Made by a program: the position numbers and the translations under genes
DNA from: CALDTK01 sp963837005
Lineage (GTDB): Bacteria > Bacteroidota > Bacteroidia > Chitinophagales > Saprospiraceae
Length of the DNA stretch: 64,000 bases
Assembly: GCA_963837005.1 (NCBI GenBank)
Contig: CAWIMC010000001.1
Span: 744,001 to 808,000, forward strand
Direction: 5' to 3'
In this document: positions 21,401-26,290 of the stretch, piece after piece
Layout: each line of letters starts with the position of its first letter
Numbering within the stretch: position 1 is the first letter of the stretch
Notes under the pieces: model-generated
What the model was told of the DNA's origin: nothing
What the model saw: only the letters and a program-made list of their open reading frames with translations
The model's database searches: none

Positions 21401-22605
21401 GCGGTAGAAACGTCCGGGGCTTAGTGCAGAACGGTCCGGGTACTCCGACGGATATAGAGCTGCCGGCAGGCACCTCGGTGCGGGCCTTTCCGATCACCGC
21501 AGACCTCAATATTCGACTCACCGAATTGCGCGCAGTAAGTGGCGGGTGTCCACTGTCGCCCTCCTCCCCAATCACTATTCGCCGGGAGGTGTCTCGCCTG
21601 AACAGTTCGATCGATGTGCCCCTGGCCGGTGAGTTCAGCGCCTGCCCTGGCTCACCGGTGCCCTCAATCGCGGTCGTGAATACAGAGGGCATCGGCCCCT
21701 ACCAGTATGCCTGGAGCCGCGGCGACACAACGCGGACGATTCTGGAAGTCGAAGTCGGCGACTATTCGGTCACGGTGACCGATGCTTTCGGTTGTACGTC
21801 GGAGAGCACGGTAAGCGTCGTCCCCTCGGACACGATCGCGTACGTCATCTCGGCTACAGATCCCATCTGCCCGGATGGTTTGGGAAGTGTGACGATCGAT
21901 TTGCTCGATAGTGCGCCTGGGCTTCGGTACCGCTTCGACCTGCCAGGGTTGAGGCCTGTGACCGATGACGTCATCTTCGTCGACTCGGTAGCGGCCGGTA
22001 GGTATGTCTTCCAGCTTCTCCAGCCGGAGGGCTGCGGACAGAACACCTTCATTGACGTGATTGCGCCACCGACGGTCAATCCTATCGTCGCGGACACGAT
22101 CGTGACGCGGCTCGGTCAGGAGGTAGAGCTGATGGTACCCTACGGAGTACCTGCAAATAGAATCAATTGGCTTCCGGGGGATGCATTCTCTTGCGACACC
22201 TGCTCCGTGACGACAGTCTTCCCGACTGGATCGGGCCTCATCGGGGTGCAGATCGTTGACTCCCTAGGATGCAACATCGAGGATGCCGTGTACCTGCTGG
22301 TCGAGCCCGGGGTCAACGTGTTTATTCCGAACGCCTTCAGTCCGAACGACGACGGCGTCAACGATGTCTTCGAACCGTTAATGGGGCCGGAGGTGAGGCG
22401 CGTCCTCAGCTTCGAGGTCTACTCGCGGTGGGGGGAGCCCGTCCACCAGCGATTCGGCTTCCGCCCGGGAGATACGGACGGCGCTTGGGACGGGACCTGG
22501 AAGGGCAAGGCGATGGACACTGCCGTGTTTGGCGTGGTGGTCAAGGTCGAGCTCATCAATGGCGAAGAAGAGGTCATCTCCGGTGACGTTGGGTTGTTTA
22601 GGTAG
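3472..22605 (+). CDS. Giant repetitive T9SS-secreted surface protein (SprB-sized adhesin)
   Basis: A 6,377-residue secreted protein. The start at 3472 gives a clean signal peptide (MLRFVLSLVMAAWGIGGWGQ, then C); the frame is open 47 codons upstream without a signal. Residues about 21-609 are non-repetitive and cysteine-containing. From about 610 to 5,430 it consists of roughly 75-80-residue repeats of one fold: a Cys near the start (xxICxG or xxLCxG), a leucine-rich LDLxxL strand, a GG or GGTW core, and a second Cys near the end (GGC or GxC) before a beta strand. These include two arrays of almost identical units (listed separately). After other beta-rich modules it ends with a type-B sorting domain (CHU_C): FIPNAFSPNDDGVNDVFEP, YSRWGEPV, WDGTWKGK, SGDVGLFR. 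Size and sorting signal resemble SprB-type gliding adhesins; sequence homology to SprB itself is not claimed. It is followed three bases later by the deacetylase-like gene. Confidence 0.9.
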   Translation: MLRFVLSLVMAAWGIGGWGQCPTITSQSSDRAATCVGQGVSFNLTGSALGLSPDMYFSWHASKDPNFTPSKTDSVGVSLIQGPPVPICAIEPTIVGGIINGCQGPPTTPNPLDPKSEQNELLLVWSGSGFRADQFGLIVSNLGGAQYSPLGVSGNCKLKALPTAPSSGSCVIFGGPTTVVPPNAYVVIFPSSLADLPMDYSPWCNQGPVYVFQNECDRKGNSVNVQGAFRNTNLPTSSPYPVELGCGTVQFDYPDVGGDNVANAGWIINNVPTTVKCGDVPPGITIPSRYTFPSRQTLPYTYIPKLADCGIWYFKAVLHTGNTRCGTRVSDAIKLQVDCPTVTLNPNNFPPICVGTTPPVINLSLTSSGGQTTTESRFDIAYSIEGPTIGTVNNYTLQTSDGNLVLPASVGLTPGTYTVTLTSVSAKVTPSNPSACNGVASGSYTLIVKEKVSQLLNGSLRLCTGLSYNKGDFLRPNAAIVPGELYFKSTNTLVPFPFTTTAVAAIEFEFRPTDPCSDRTSVTITPTQTTPAQLNTPTTWCRGQTYPLTDLSVNGLDPANFSEENGLGSFDISNGTYTTPAGAASIKIIYTSTGACPTPSEVVIQLGQGTTLIIPPPASICEGTPLDLRTVGGGLDVSKFSADAGQGIIAGNFFTPAGGAGIYTIIYTTGGCTDPTRVTVTVDARTLITIPAPPSICEGTTLDLRGVGMGLDVTKFSADASQGIISGNFFTPAGGAGTYTITYTTGGCTNPTPITVTVDPRATVTIAAPASICEGTTLDLRTVGMGLDVTKFSADASQGVVAGNFFTPAGGAGTYTITYTTGGCTNPTPITVTVDARATITIPAPPSICEGTTLDLRGVGTGLDVTKFSADASQGIVAGNFFTPAGGPGSYTITYTTGGCTNPTPITVTVDARATITIPAPPSICEGTTLDLRTVGMGLDLTKFSADASQGVIAGNFFTPAGGAGSYTITYTTGGCTNPTPIPVTVDARTSISIPTPPSICEGTTLDLRGVGMGLDVTKFSADASQGVISGDFFTPAGGAGTYTIIYTTGGCTNPTPITVTVDARTTITIPAPASICEGTTLDLRTVGMGLDVTKFSADASQGVIAGNFFTPAGGAGTYSITYTTGGCTNPTPITVTVDARTTVTIPAPPSICEGTTLDLRTVGMGLDVTNFSADASQGIIAGNFFTPAGGAGTYTIIYTTGGCTNPTPVTVTVDPRATVTIAAPASICEGTTLDLRNVGMGLDVTKFSADASQGVVAGNFFTPAGGAGTYTIIYTTGGCTNPTPITVTVDARATITIPAPPSICEGTTLDLRDVGMGLDVTKFSADASQGIVAGNFFTPAGGAGTYTIIYATGGCTNPTPITVTVDARTTVTIAAPASICEGTTLDLRGVGMGLDVTKFSADASQGIISGNFFTPAGGAGSYTITYTTGGCTNPTPITVTVDPRATVTITAPASICEGTTLDLRGVGGGLDVSKFSANASQGVIAGNFFTPAGGAGTYTITYTTGGCTNPTPITVTVDARTTITIPAPPSICEGTTLDLRDVGTGLDVTKFSADASQGVIAGNFFTPAGGAGTYTITYTTGGCTNATPVTVTVLPDNSIALSKPDDLCPAGRLNLLDLATGVDVTRFTFSAGTRSGNDYIAPNAAQTVTITYTPPAGPCAEPTTTTVTVLPANEIRLTPPPTNLCVNERLDLRTLNPSATFDLTRFSVSGVGAIDNNGFYSSPFGTSNVTITYTPTGACAKPSSVVFAVLNRAIDLDQPDDLCVGGSFEITSPNSLFSLEDSRFVIVGGGTVSGLRYTAPASVAAPTTVTLTYTTPGECPTETSISFLVSPAGVSPLTPPQDGLCASQTFDLNKLLDDPAVSGTFSVPADQGSITDRTYTAPTVTSSTDVTITFTPTGECVATTTASFAVRPKTVVTLSGPNIVCAEETLSLSLLGPVDPLRFTKLSGPGSINSAGVYEASTTTGEVVLAYAAGDPCIEASPFTFTVVAKPVVTLTAPAGPICVGEELDLLSLGTNLEASGFTIPGDRGSISATGVLVATSSGDLEVTYTSTAACAEPTTVSVVVEAPVKVGLAANVETCPGTSLALNDLLTDVPRPTGAWVDRNGDPLANGVFDVQIDAVAGPYTFTFVPTAGQCRLSETVVIEVRNTRILNIPAERICASDLPFDLADIEPIGDEGGTWFFEGAPSGKTFTATAPYPAAGYELVYRVSASGTTCAAQGTFTLTVTENEQERLTNPGVVCTGASFELIDLLNGSTNVDSFKIVTATSTATAQLTNGRFTAGTTAGIVTLSFRPIGDCAETSTVNIDIAASEAVRLLPTADLCVSGQLDLASLLPGGVGSPDSIRIVAGTGVIDRATNVYTASSVPGNVTFSYRAEGLCKDTTQLRFAVVQKISTSLVAQPDLCTEATIDLNALLTDPTLPGTFSVPNLSGEIVDRTYTAPSSPQASVTVTFTPDDPCREPGSTSFAVRLKNTVLLATPDPICINGTLDLAALGMVDPSLFSLAPGSAGSIDPDGLYTASGIAGEVTVRYGLDDPCIDAAPLTFDVLDVERKTLATPDPICLGATLDLLSLGQDLDPSRFTIDPAEGTIDASGRLSPSVEGDIVISYVPAGPCGQRTETTLRVEPERTISVVTDPQTCPGATLDLNILVLNTPRPLGVWTDENATVVSGGVYEVPADAVPRAYVFTFEPAAGQCYSTSTVAVTVAGERTVIIPSESICETALPFDLAAVEPDGATGGEWTFGGAPSGKTFAPTAPYPAGGYELTYRLAASATACAAQGTFVLTVNALTREALVQRGDLCVETDFELADLLSSSSSVAGFRILSGGGRIDGSRYVAGALAGRVTLSYLPEGDCVATTETQFEVTAKQKTLLNAQDPICVGGSFEITDLLSGADVRLFSVVNGNGNIVDDRFVAGPSPSRVTISYLPEGDCVDSTQVSFDVRDKVKVPLSPASDLCLSGTLNLSGLLPAGASTDGFTILSGGGRITAGTYTAGTTAGPVTLSYLSTGDCPDTSQVSFDVRDKVKVQLSPASDLCLSGTLNLSSLLPAGASTDGFTILSGGGRITAGTYTAGTTAGPVTLSYLSTGDCPDTSQVRFDVRDKVKVPLSPASDLCLSGTLNLSGLLPAGASTDGFTILSGGGRITAGTYTAGTTAGPVTLSYLSTGDCPDTSQVSFDVRDKVKVQLSPASDLCLSGTLNLSSLLPAGASTDGFTILSGGGRITAGTYTAGTTAGPVTLSYLSTGDCPDTSQVRFDVRDKVKVPLSPASDLCLNGTLNLSGLLPAGASTDGFSILSGGGRITAGTYTAGTTAGPVTLSYLSTGDCPDTSQVSFDVRDKVKVPLSPASDLCLSGTLNLSGLLPAGASTDGFSILSGGGRITAGTYTAGTTAGPVTLSYLSTGDCPDTSQVSFDVRDKVKVPLSPASDLCLSGTLNLSGLLPAGASTDGFTILSGGGRITAGTYTAGTTAGPVTLSYLSTGDCPDTSQVRFDVRSSIAIRLNPQTDICLGERFSLSTLLPGGDLTNFRVEAGDGTIVGDEFVAGSTASRIVLSYTPTQACTDSAQVRFNVSRTRSVSLLPSPRLCAGDTLDLLSLLPAGAPTGTFEVPGGGGRLNGNVFTAGQDARTVRFRYVPIGTCTDTSSVGGVIVRPTAVGLAAGREACAGIEFDLNTLVLNQNLVAGGLWKDGSGVSYPTGRWQIPVGTPSGAYTFIFTPRPGQCTTVDSTTLTVGTVQTIAFAPLSVCGPDFPINLRLLEPAGTEGGVWSFGGSSIPSKVFDPVRPYQIAPYRLTYRLPASAQACAAGGTLAITVRTARQVRLAPPIDSACSGAEIDLSVLVLDGTPGTWKVRGVDQPNELYVIPEGPGGEKITFVFVPESGCVAQDSVTTVRRAPSIAELMAGSICDLRTTFNLNTLVVDPALQGGTWTGVPPGNVRGQRLELAGLPPGNIALTYLPPGSCAAESSTVLVRTVAARPSIADQNVCRFSLPLDLTTLEPDGFRGGVWTGFAVSGNVLDPGSNPVASYEVRYGFADSLARCVRSVRVAINISSAGTPELRDTSVCRLGNELDLALLRDPRFPQGTWTVAGSTTDLGQRLNPINYASQTEVRLQFRPGGIGCSQPAFAIVRLTPPATPALLRDTTCANNGDYELERLLPPGVPNGTWTGPPSLTFVGRDKLSTDGLVPGPLVLTFKSDDPCFEETIATLDIGPEQKVTLRQGLQVCSFDSAFNLRQFLLDTTLIGSFQVNTSPVPGDLLDARRLFPGRTQVVFELASGCFGAAFSTLEVLTGEPLVLDLDTVSFCSAVRRVDLDSLLPPDLVGGTWSGTPRLEGSRLDISTPGRLAITYTPANDACGNSKTITFNIAPTDNLSLPDTAVCGDLDILDLTALEPATARGGVWSRLGSPIVGGRLRIADLASGDNELTYETSGACAPSGKTIVTLGTAPAIVVRDTFICRGSGLFDLSAIVAAGSEGGTWSGPGVNRGSFAALTTGRSTLLYTADGTFGCASTAEAIIAVVPELRIRLDSLSLCTDEDLVLNTLLPDGVTGGRWLDENADTVTAVRSDVPVRRRLTFGPNQSTPCSFSSTLIVNISGGGEIKFAPITLCGDASPLVLANLPTGSAVGGSFQDPDGNLIDEFDPNVSTSTTLTFTSTSGGCSFTGQLDIFVVPAQKPIVVRGLATCRTAPSFPLDTLLADRSIPGDWLAGTDTIRSLVPGNFSAGPLRLVFVRKGGCRDTASVVLTILEALPVALRQATVCPDGDDFDLTTLLSNGLLEGSWQGTGLTIAGNLLSTTGLTPGTYSLTFRPTGDCLLANRTSIVVATGGSPEVRPINRCLSDEPIAVDTALVTAVAGLWTLDGTAVDSIVPSTLGEGAFRFLFTPSDPCLNPVSTLVNITPLVDYTVPSILVCTTTVPVALGNFEPSGVPNGTWSGPSVRNDSLVASVTGDFAVMYTPPTGSCAGPVTVVARVTSSLVPVLNPYTTCLADGAFPLSLISDPAFPNGSWLASPGIVGLTFDPALVGAGTYTLTFVPDGDCAEPATVEVIIEQSGTPLLSTSVVCKEDTAFDLGVLRDSEFLAGTWSVAGEPLVDGLLDAAAYPVGPLELSFTPDGTCAQTATTTVSIIGSHLVELRDTTVCADAGRLTLASLFLGGPVDGTWTGFGRILTETTIDLTALDTGTYALSFTPDSTCGVATQSIVKVGTSDTTLLASRQFCSSAEQILLGAFVPAGSAGGVWSGPAVTGNSFSPRDFGREGVDTLIYRFGESCPRIFRLPIRVNSSLALTVDTLSVCLDSELILAEYDPADLPGGFWTLDGQIISTVTASSFTDGAPLAFVYTPPAGACASAPVDRYLLPVTPLVVTLSLDTLCVSGGAVALGAFTSPAGVDGTWSGEGVTPGGLYTPGRLSEVSSVSFTPFPGCNSASEFTFDLVDVGALTAETPSFSCTGNTYTATVVIDTHSNNGTIIPSIGTLVGTVLTIGNLVSGSAATVTLSDGASCSADLAIDLSTTCAPNACEAVAGSLTQSSYLYCEGETIRFDPAVSTELGTNDVLRYFLDDDGDPDNGSILTSATPTFAFDRSYLRRVLRVYAVAALQDASGGIDLGDPCRSQSNVATVRYIVSPLGAVAGAPVCSADNSSYTITVTLPGMPQDYTSVGSTPGRLVTGANALIFGPVASGSAVGIAIEAVNNCGRFEFSTDFTCSTNCRPASAGTFQPGPVTLCGDNLSSNGGYNRDPQTRSGDGQVFIVYADARREVALGTFRNLPIDFTQYLGRGSVYLASRVGVRSPDGTLDPDCSIETVGLQEIRFGESPVATRDTVVCATLPVQPITLYGQVFTFDEPTQTVTKPSPTGGCDSLVTLTVQFVTGDRISIRQQACEGDTLVFGGRTFTVANPSDAFTVGNANCSDAYDVEINFRPASRNFITRELCRGDSVVVGSQIFNFANPRGEAVLEAINGCDSIVSVSLTFPDPPTVSFSILPVDCDPSEVRVEFVVVGGRNVRGLVQNGPGTPTDIELPAGTSVRAFPITADLNIRLTELRAVSGGCPLSPSSPITIRREVSRLNSSIDVPLAGEFSACPGSPVPSIAVVNTEGIGPYQYAWSRGDTTRTILEVEVGDYSVTVTDAFGCTSESTVSVVPSDTIAYVISATDPICPDGLGSVTIDLLDSAPGLRYRFDLPGLRPVTDDVIFVDSVAAGRYVFQLLQPEGCGQNTFIDVIAPPTVNPIVADTIVTRLGQEVELMVPYGVPANRINWLPGDAFSCDTCSVTTVFPTGSGLIGVQIVDSLGCNIEDAVYLLVEPGVNVFIPNAFSPNDDGVNDVFEPLMGPEVRRVLSFEVYSRWGEPVHQRFGFRPGDTDGAWDGTWKGKAMDTAVFGVVVKVELINGEEEVISGDVGLFR
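5299..8262 (+). repeat. Array A: 13 tandem 228-bp units inside the giant gene
   Basis: Thirteen exactly in-frame units of 228 bp (76 residues) with no length variation. Each carries SICEGTTLDLR near its start, FSADASQG in the middle, NFFTPAGGAGTYTI, and TTGGCTNPTP with the second Cys. Units differ at a few fixed sites where alternative tokens recur in new combinations: PAPPS or AAPAS; RTVG, RGVG, RDVG or RNVG; GIIS, GVIA, GIVA or GVVA; DAR or DPR. This mosaic suggests repeated unequal exchange or gene conversion. Antisense reading frames of 64 codons recur every 228 bp as a by-product. Confidence 0.95.
12295..13932 (+). repeat. Array B: 7 tandem 234-bp units inside the giant gene
   Basis: Seven in-frame units of 234 bp (78 residues) starting DKVKVPLSPASDLCLSG and ending DTSQVSFDVR. 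They are much more alike than array A. Units 1-2 (12295-12762) and 3-4 (12763-13230) form a 468-bp block present twice; by eye the blocks differ at a single base. Units 1 and 3 carry VPLSP/NLSGLL/VSFDVR, units 2 and 4 VQLSP/NLSSLL/VRFDVR. Units 5-7 form a slightly different subgroup (FSIL in 5 and 6). Confidence 0.95.
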
Positions 22606-22608
22606 GCC

Positions 22609-23508
22609 ATGCGGATTGCTCACTGCCCAGCGTACAGCTTGCCCTTGCCGGCGGGACATCGGTTCCCTATGGCGAAATACGAGCTCTTGCCGCAGCAGCT
22701 GCTGTACGAGGGCACGGCCGAAGCGAAGGATTTCTTCGCTCCAGCGCCGATCGATCTAGAGCCGCTGTTCCTCACGCACAGCCGGAACTACTACGATCGG
22801 CTGCGAGCAGGAGAGCTAAGCGCCAAGGAGATCAGGGCGATTGGGTTTCCGCTTTCGCAAAAACTCGTCGATCGCGAGCTCATCATCGCGCAGGGTACCC
22901 TCGATTGTGCGCGGGCGAGCCGTCGTGACGGTGTAGCGTTGAACGTGGCGGGCGGAACGCACCACAGTTTTCGAGACCGTGGAGAAGGCTTTTGCGTCTT
23001 CAACGACATCGCCGTGGCCGCTAACGTCCTGCTCAACACCGGGGAAGCTCATCGGATTCTCGTCATCGATCTCGACGTACACCAGGGCAACGGCACTGCG
23101 GCATTGTTTGGCGGCGATGCACGAGTGTTTACCCTAAGCGTCCACGGTGAGCGGAACTACCCCTTACGAAAGGAGCGATCTGACCTGGATATTGGCTTGC
23201 CAGATGGCACTACCGACGGCGACTACCTTGCTGCGATAAGGGAGTTGGTCCCACGGCTCCTCCGGGATCACCGGCCGGATCAAGTATTTTACCTGGCAGG
23301 AGTCGACGTGCTGGCGGCGGACAAACTCGGTCGCTTGAGCTTGAGCATACAGGGCTGCCGAGAGCGGGATCGGCTCGTTTTGCAGGCGTGCGCCAACGCG
23401 AATACCCCCGTGGCCGTTAGTATGGGCGGCGGCTACGCCCACCGCTTGGCACTCATCGTAGACGCGCACGCGAACACCTACCGAGTGGCGCAGTCGATCT
23501 TCGGCTAG
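22609..23508 (+). CDS. Histone deacetylase-family (AcuC/HDAC-like) metal-dependent hydrolase
   Basis: A 299-residue cytoplasmic protein with the arginase/deacetylase fold; bacterial relatives hydrolyse acetyl-lysine or acetylpolyamines, and the substrate cannot be told from sequence. The active-site set is complete: GGTHHSFRDRGEGFCVFND with the His pair (about 121-122), DLDVHQGNGT with the Asp and His metal ligands (about 154-158), AGVDVLAADKLG with the third Asp ligand (about 233), and SMGGGYAHR with the transition-state Tyr (about 276). Length is typical of short single-domain bacterial members. Its ATG lies three bases past the giant gene's stop, so it may be co-transcribed with it, although a functional link is not obvious. 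An independent promoter cannot be excluded. Confidence 0.85.
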   Translation: MRIAHCPAYSLPLPAGHRFPMAKYELLPQQLLYEGTAEAKDFFAPAPIDLEPLFLTHSRNYYDRLRAGELSAKEIRAIGFPLSQKLVDRELIIAQGTLDCARASRRDGVALNVAGGTHHSFRDRGEGFCVFNDIAVAANVLLNTGEAHRILVIDLDVHQGNGTAALFGGDARVFTLSVHGERNYPLRKERSDLDIGLPDGTTDGDYLAAIRELVPRLLRDHRPDQVFYLAGVDVLAADKLGRLSLSIQGCRERDRLVLQACANANTPVAVSMGGGYAHRLALIVDAHANTYRVAQSIFG

Positions 23509-23549
23509 CGCAACGGTCTGTTGTTGATAACACTAGATCTCGGGCGCAG

Positions 23550-23564
23550 GGCTTTCGCCAAAAC
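23550..23564 (-). repeat. Iterated GTTTT-GNAA mini-hairpin motif, intergenic copy
   Basis: On the minus strand this reads GTTTTGGCGAAAGCC: stem GGC/GCC, loop GAAA. It lies between the deacetylase-like gene and the priA promoter, so no protein sequence explains it. Confidence 0.6.
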
Positions 23565-23573
23565 AATTTGTGT

Positions 23574-23581
23574 TAATTTTG
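23574..23581 (+). promoter_or_regulatory. Bacteroidota -7 promoter element of priA
   Basis: TAATTTTG matches the TAnnTTTG consensus exactly and ends only four bases before the priA ATG. A start site the usual few bases downstream would fall at or next to the ATG, giving a leaderless or nearly leaderless mRNA. No good -33 box at normal spacing is seen. Confidence 0.5.
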
Positions 23582-23585
23582 ATCC

Positions 23586-26063
23586 ATGAACGACGGTTTG
23601 CACTTCGTCCCCACTACTGGCACATTCGTGGATGTCATCTTGCCGGTAGCCGCGCCAAAGGCCTACACCTACTACGTCGACGAAGAACACCTCGACGAGG
23701 TGCAGTTCGGGGTCCGGGTCGAAGTCCAGTTCGGCAAGAACAAACTCTACAGCGGCCTCGTGTCGAGAGTCCATCGGGAACTGCCTGACTCTCACACCCC
23801 GAAGGCGATCATCTCCGTACTCGACGACGAACCTATTGTCAACGAGACGCAGCTTGCGCTGTGGACCTGGATGGCGGACTATTACGCGTGCACCGTAGGC
23901 GAGGTCATGAACGCCGCACTCCCGGCCAACTTGAAGCTCAGCAGCGAGACTCGTGTGTGTATCGCGCCCGATTTCGACGAAGACCTCAGCGATTTGTCGG
24001 AGCGCGAGTTCCTTGTCACCGAGGCCCTGATGCTCCAGAAGGAGTTGATGATCGAGGACATCCGCAAGATCCTCGGAATCTTCACGGTCTACCCCGTGAT
24101 TGATTCTTTGCTCGAGCTCGGCATCCTCTATCTCAAGGAGGAGATGCACGAAAAGTATCGCCCGCGCCTCGAGAAGTATGTCAAGTTGGCCATCCCTTAC
24201 CGCAACCAAGAGGAGCAACTGGCCGAAGCCTTTAGCCTCCTCAGCCGAAGCAACAAGCAGGTCGAGACGCTCATGGCGTATATCCAGCTAGAGCGCGGCG
24301 GGCACGAGGTGACGCGAAAGGCGCTCCAGACTGCCGCCGACTCCGACAGCAGCGTACTGCGCGCGATTGCGCACAAGGGCGTCTTCGAGCTGTACGAGCG
24401 CGAGGTGAGTCGAATTGATCGCTATGGCCAAGATCTTACTGCGATAAGCTCGCTGTCCAATCAGCAGGTGACCGCGCTGACGGAACTTTCGGAGCGGTTC
24501 AACGAGCGCGACGTCGTCCTCTTGCACGGGGTAACGGGGTCGGGCAAGACTCGTGTGTTCATTGAGATCATCCAGGCCGCTATCGAACGTGGCGAGCAGG
24601 TGCTTTACCTCCTGCCCGAGATCGCACTCACGACGCAGATTGTCGCCCGTCTCAAAAAGCTGTTCGGCGACAAGATCGCCGTTTACCACTCGAAGCTCAA
24701 CAACAACGAGCGCGTCGAGGTCTACCGCTCGGCCGCCAACGGAACGCCGGTGCTTTTGGGGGCTCGCTCGACGGTGTTCCTACCATTCGCCAACTTGAAG
24801 TGGATCATCGTCGACGAGGAACACGATCCGAGCTACAAACAGCAGGACCCGAGCCCGCGCTACAACGGCCGCGATGCCGCCATCTATCTGGCTCACCTCT
24901 GGAAGGCGAAGGTTTTGCTGGGCACAGCCACACCCGCCGTCGAAACGTACCAGCACACCAAGACCGGCAAGTACGGCTTGGTGACGATGACGGAGCGCTA
25001 TGGCGGAAGCACACTCCCGAAGCTCAGCATTGTAGACCTCAAGGAGCAGTCGAAGCAAAAGCTCATGCAGTCGCACTTTTCCTTGCCGCTCATCGAGGCC
25101 ATTAAGGCGACGATCGGGGAGGGCCGACAGGTGATCCTTTTTCAGAACCGGCGAGGCTACGCCCCGACGCTGCGGTGCGACTCCTGCGGCTGGGCGAGCG
25201 AGTGCATACACTGCGACGTGACGCTCACTTACCACAAGCACCGCCACAACCTACAGTGCCACTACTGTGGCTACCAAAAAGAGGTCGTCAAGTCCTGCCC
25301 CGCCTGCGGGAGCACTAAGCTACAGATGCAGGGCTTTGGAACCGAAAAGCTCGAGGACGACCTCAAGGTGTACCTCCCGGAACTACGGATCAGTCGGCTC
25401 GACCTAGATACGGCCCGTGGAAAAAATGCGCTGAACCGCATCATCGAGGAGTTCGAAGAGCGAAAGGTGGACGTGCTGATCGGCACGCAGATGGTGACCA
25501 AAGGGCTTGACTTCCACAACGTAGGCCTCGTAGGCGTGATGAATGCAGACCTGTCTCTGAGTTTTCCGGACTTCCGCGCGACCGAGCGAGGTTTCCAGCT
25601 CTTAACACAGGTGAGCGGTCGCAGTGGCCGCGGCGAGCAACAGGGCCAGGTGCTGGTGCAAGCCTACAACGTAGGGCATCCTGTGCTCGGAGAAATTGGC
25701 ACGGCGAACTACGAGAGCTTTTACGGGCGCGAGATCGAGGAGCGGCAGCAGTTCAATTATCCGCCGTTCGTGCGGATGATTACGGTCACGCTCAAACACC
25801 GCAAAGCGGCTACCCTCAACGACGCCACCAAGATCTACGCGCACTACGTGAGGCAACGCCTCGGCGACCGCGTGATCGGTCCGGCAATACCACACGTCTC
25901 CCGGGTCCGCAACCAGTACCTCCTCAACGTGCTCCTAAAGCTGGAGCGCGACGGGAAGCTGATCCGCTACGCGAAAGACACCCTCGAGCAGGCCGCTGCC
26001 GAGGTGCACGGCGAATCGGGGATGTCGCAGGTCCGCATCAACGTAGATGTCGATCCGGTGTAG
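23586..26063 (+). CDS. priA: Primosomal protein N' (PriA replication-restart helicase)
   Basis: A 3'-to-5' DNA helicase that reloads the replisome at stalled forks. The 825-residue protein has an N-terminal DNA-binding domain, helicase motif I GVTGSGKT (about 314-321), motif II DEEH (about 409-412) followed by DPSYKQQDPSPRYNGRD, an array of paired cysteines that bind zinc (about 531-580: CDSCGW, CIHCDVTL, CHYCGY, CPACGS) and motifs V-VI with GTQMVTKGLDFHNV and QVSGRSGRG. All elements are intact. It starts at the ATG directly behind a TAATTTTG element and stands alone, followed by the tRNA-Ala gene. Confidence 0.96.
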   Translation: MNDGLHFVPTTGTFVDVILPVAAPKAYTYYVDEEHLDEVQFGVRVEVQFGKNKLYSGLVSRVHRELPDSHTPKAIISVLDDEPIVNETQLALWTWMADYYACTVGEVMNAALPANLKLSSETRVCIAPDFDEDLSDLSEREFLVTEALMLQKELMIEDIRKILGIFTVYPVIDSLLELGILYLKEEMHEKYRPRLEKYVKLAIPYRNQEEQLAEAFSLLSRSNKQVETLMAYIQLERGGHEVTRKALQTAADSDSSVLRAIAHKGVFELYEREVSRIDRYGQDLTAISSLSNQQVTALTELSERFNERDVVLLHGVTGSGKTRVFIEIIQAAIERGEQVLYLLPEIALTTQIVARLKKLFGDKIAVYHSKLNNNERVEVYRSAANGTPVLLGARSTVFLPFANLKWIIVDEEHDPSYKQQDPSPRYNGRDAAIYLAHLWKAKVLLGTATPAVETYQHTKTGKYGLVTMTERYGGSTLPKLSIVDLKEQSKQKLMQSHFSLPLIEAIKATIGEGRQVILFQNRRGYAPTLRCDSCGWASECIHCDVTLTYHKHRHNLQCHYCGYQKEVVKSCPACGSTKLQMQGFGTEKLEDDLKVYLPELRISRLDLDTARGKNALNRIIEEFEERKVDVLIGTQMVTKGLDFHNVGLVGVMNADLSLSFPDFRATERGFQLLTQVSGRSGRGEQQGQVLVQAYNVGHPVLGEIGTANYESFYGREIEERQQFNYPPFVRMITVTLKHRKAATLNDATKIYAHYVRQRLGDRVIGPAIPHVSRVRNQYLLNVLLKLERDGKLIRYAKDTLEQAAAEVHGESGMSQVRINVDVDPV

Positions 26064-26120
26064 CAGCCGCTCACGGTGGAGGGCGGCTGCGGAGGCATCG
26101 GTTAAAATAGTGGCGTCCCC

Positions 26121-26151
26121 TTGCACACCTCCCTGACCCCGCCTACATTTG
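26121..26151 (+). promoter_or_regulatory. Promoter of tRNA-Ala (TTG-N20-TACATTTG)
   Basis: TTG at 26121-26123 and TACATTTG at 26144-26151 are separated by 20 bases, a good fit to the Bacteroidota -33/-7 promoter. The -7 box ends 18 bases before the tRNA. This is the best promoter in the window and supports the phylum assignment. Confidence 0.7.
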
Positions 26152-26169
26152 CGACCGCTTTCAACAAAA

Positions 26170-26243
26170 GGGGGATTAGCTCAGCTGGCTAGAGCGCTTC
26201 CATGGCATGGAAGAGGTCATCGGTTCGACTCCGATATTCTCCA
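26170..26243 (+). tRNA. tRNA-Ala (anticodon GGC)
   Basis: A full cloverleaf can be drawn: acceptor GGGGGAT / ATTCTCC with the alanine identity pair G3:U70, D-arm beginning TAGCTCAG, anticodon stem CTTCC / GGAAG around ATGGCAT (anticodon GGC), and T-arm ATCGG / CCGAT around TTCGACT. Discriminator A73; the CCA end is not encoded. Confidence 0.96.
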
Positions 26244-26253
26244 CCCCTACTTA

Positions 26254-26290
26254 CCCGCCGTCGTGACCTGGTCACGGCGGCGGGTTTTTT
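26254..26290 (+). terminator. Rho-independent terminator of tRNA-Ala
   Basis: The arms CCCGCCGTCGTGAC and GTCACGGCGGCGGG pair with one G:U around a short loop and are followed by six T residues. A copy of the iterated motif begins at the next base. Confidence 0.85.
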
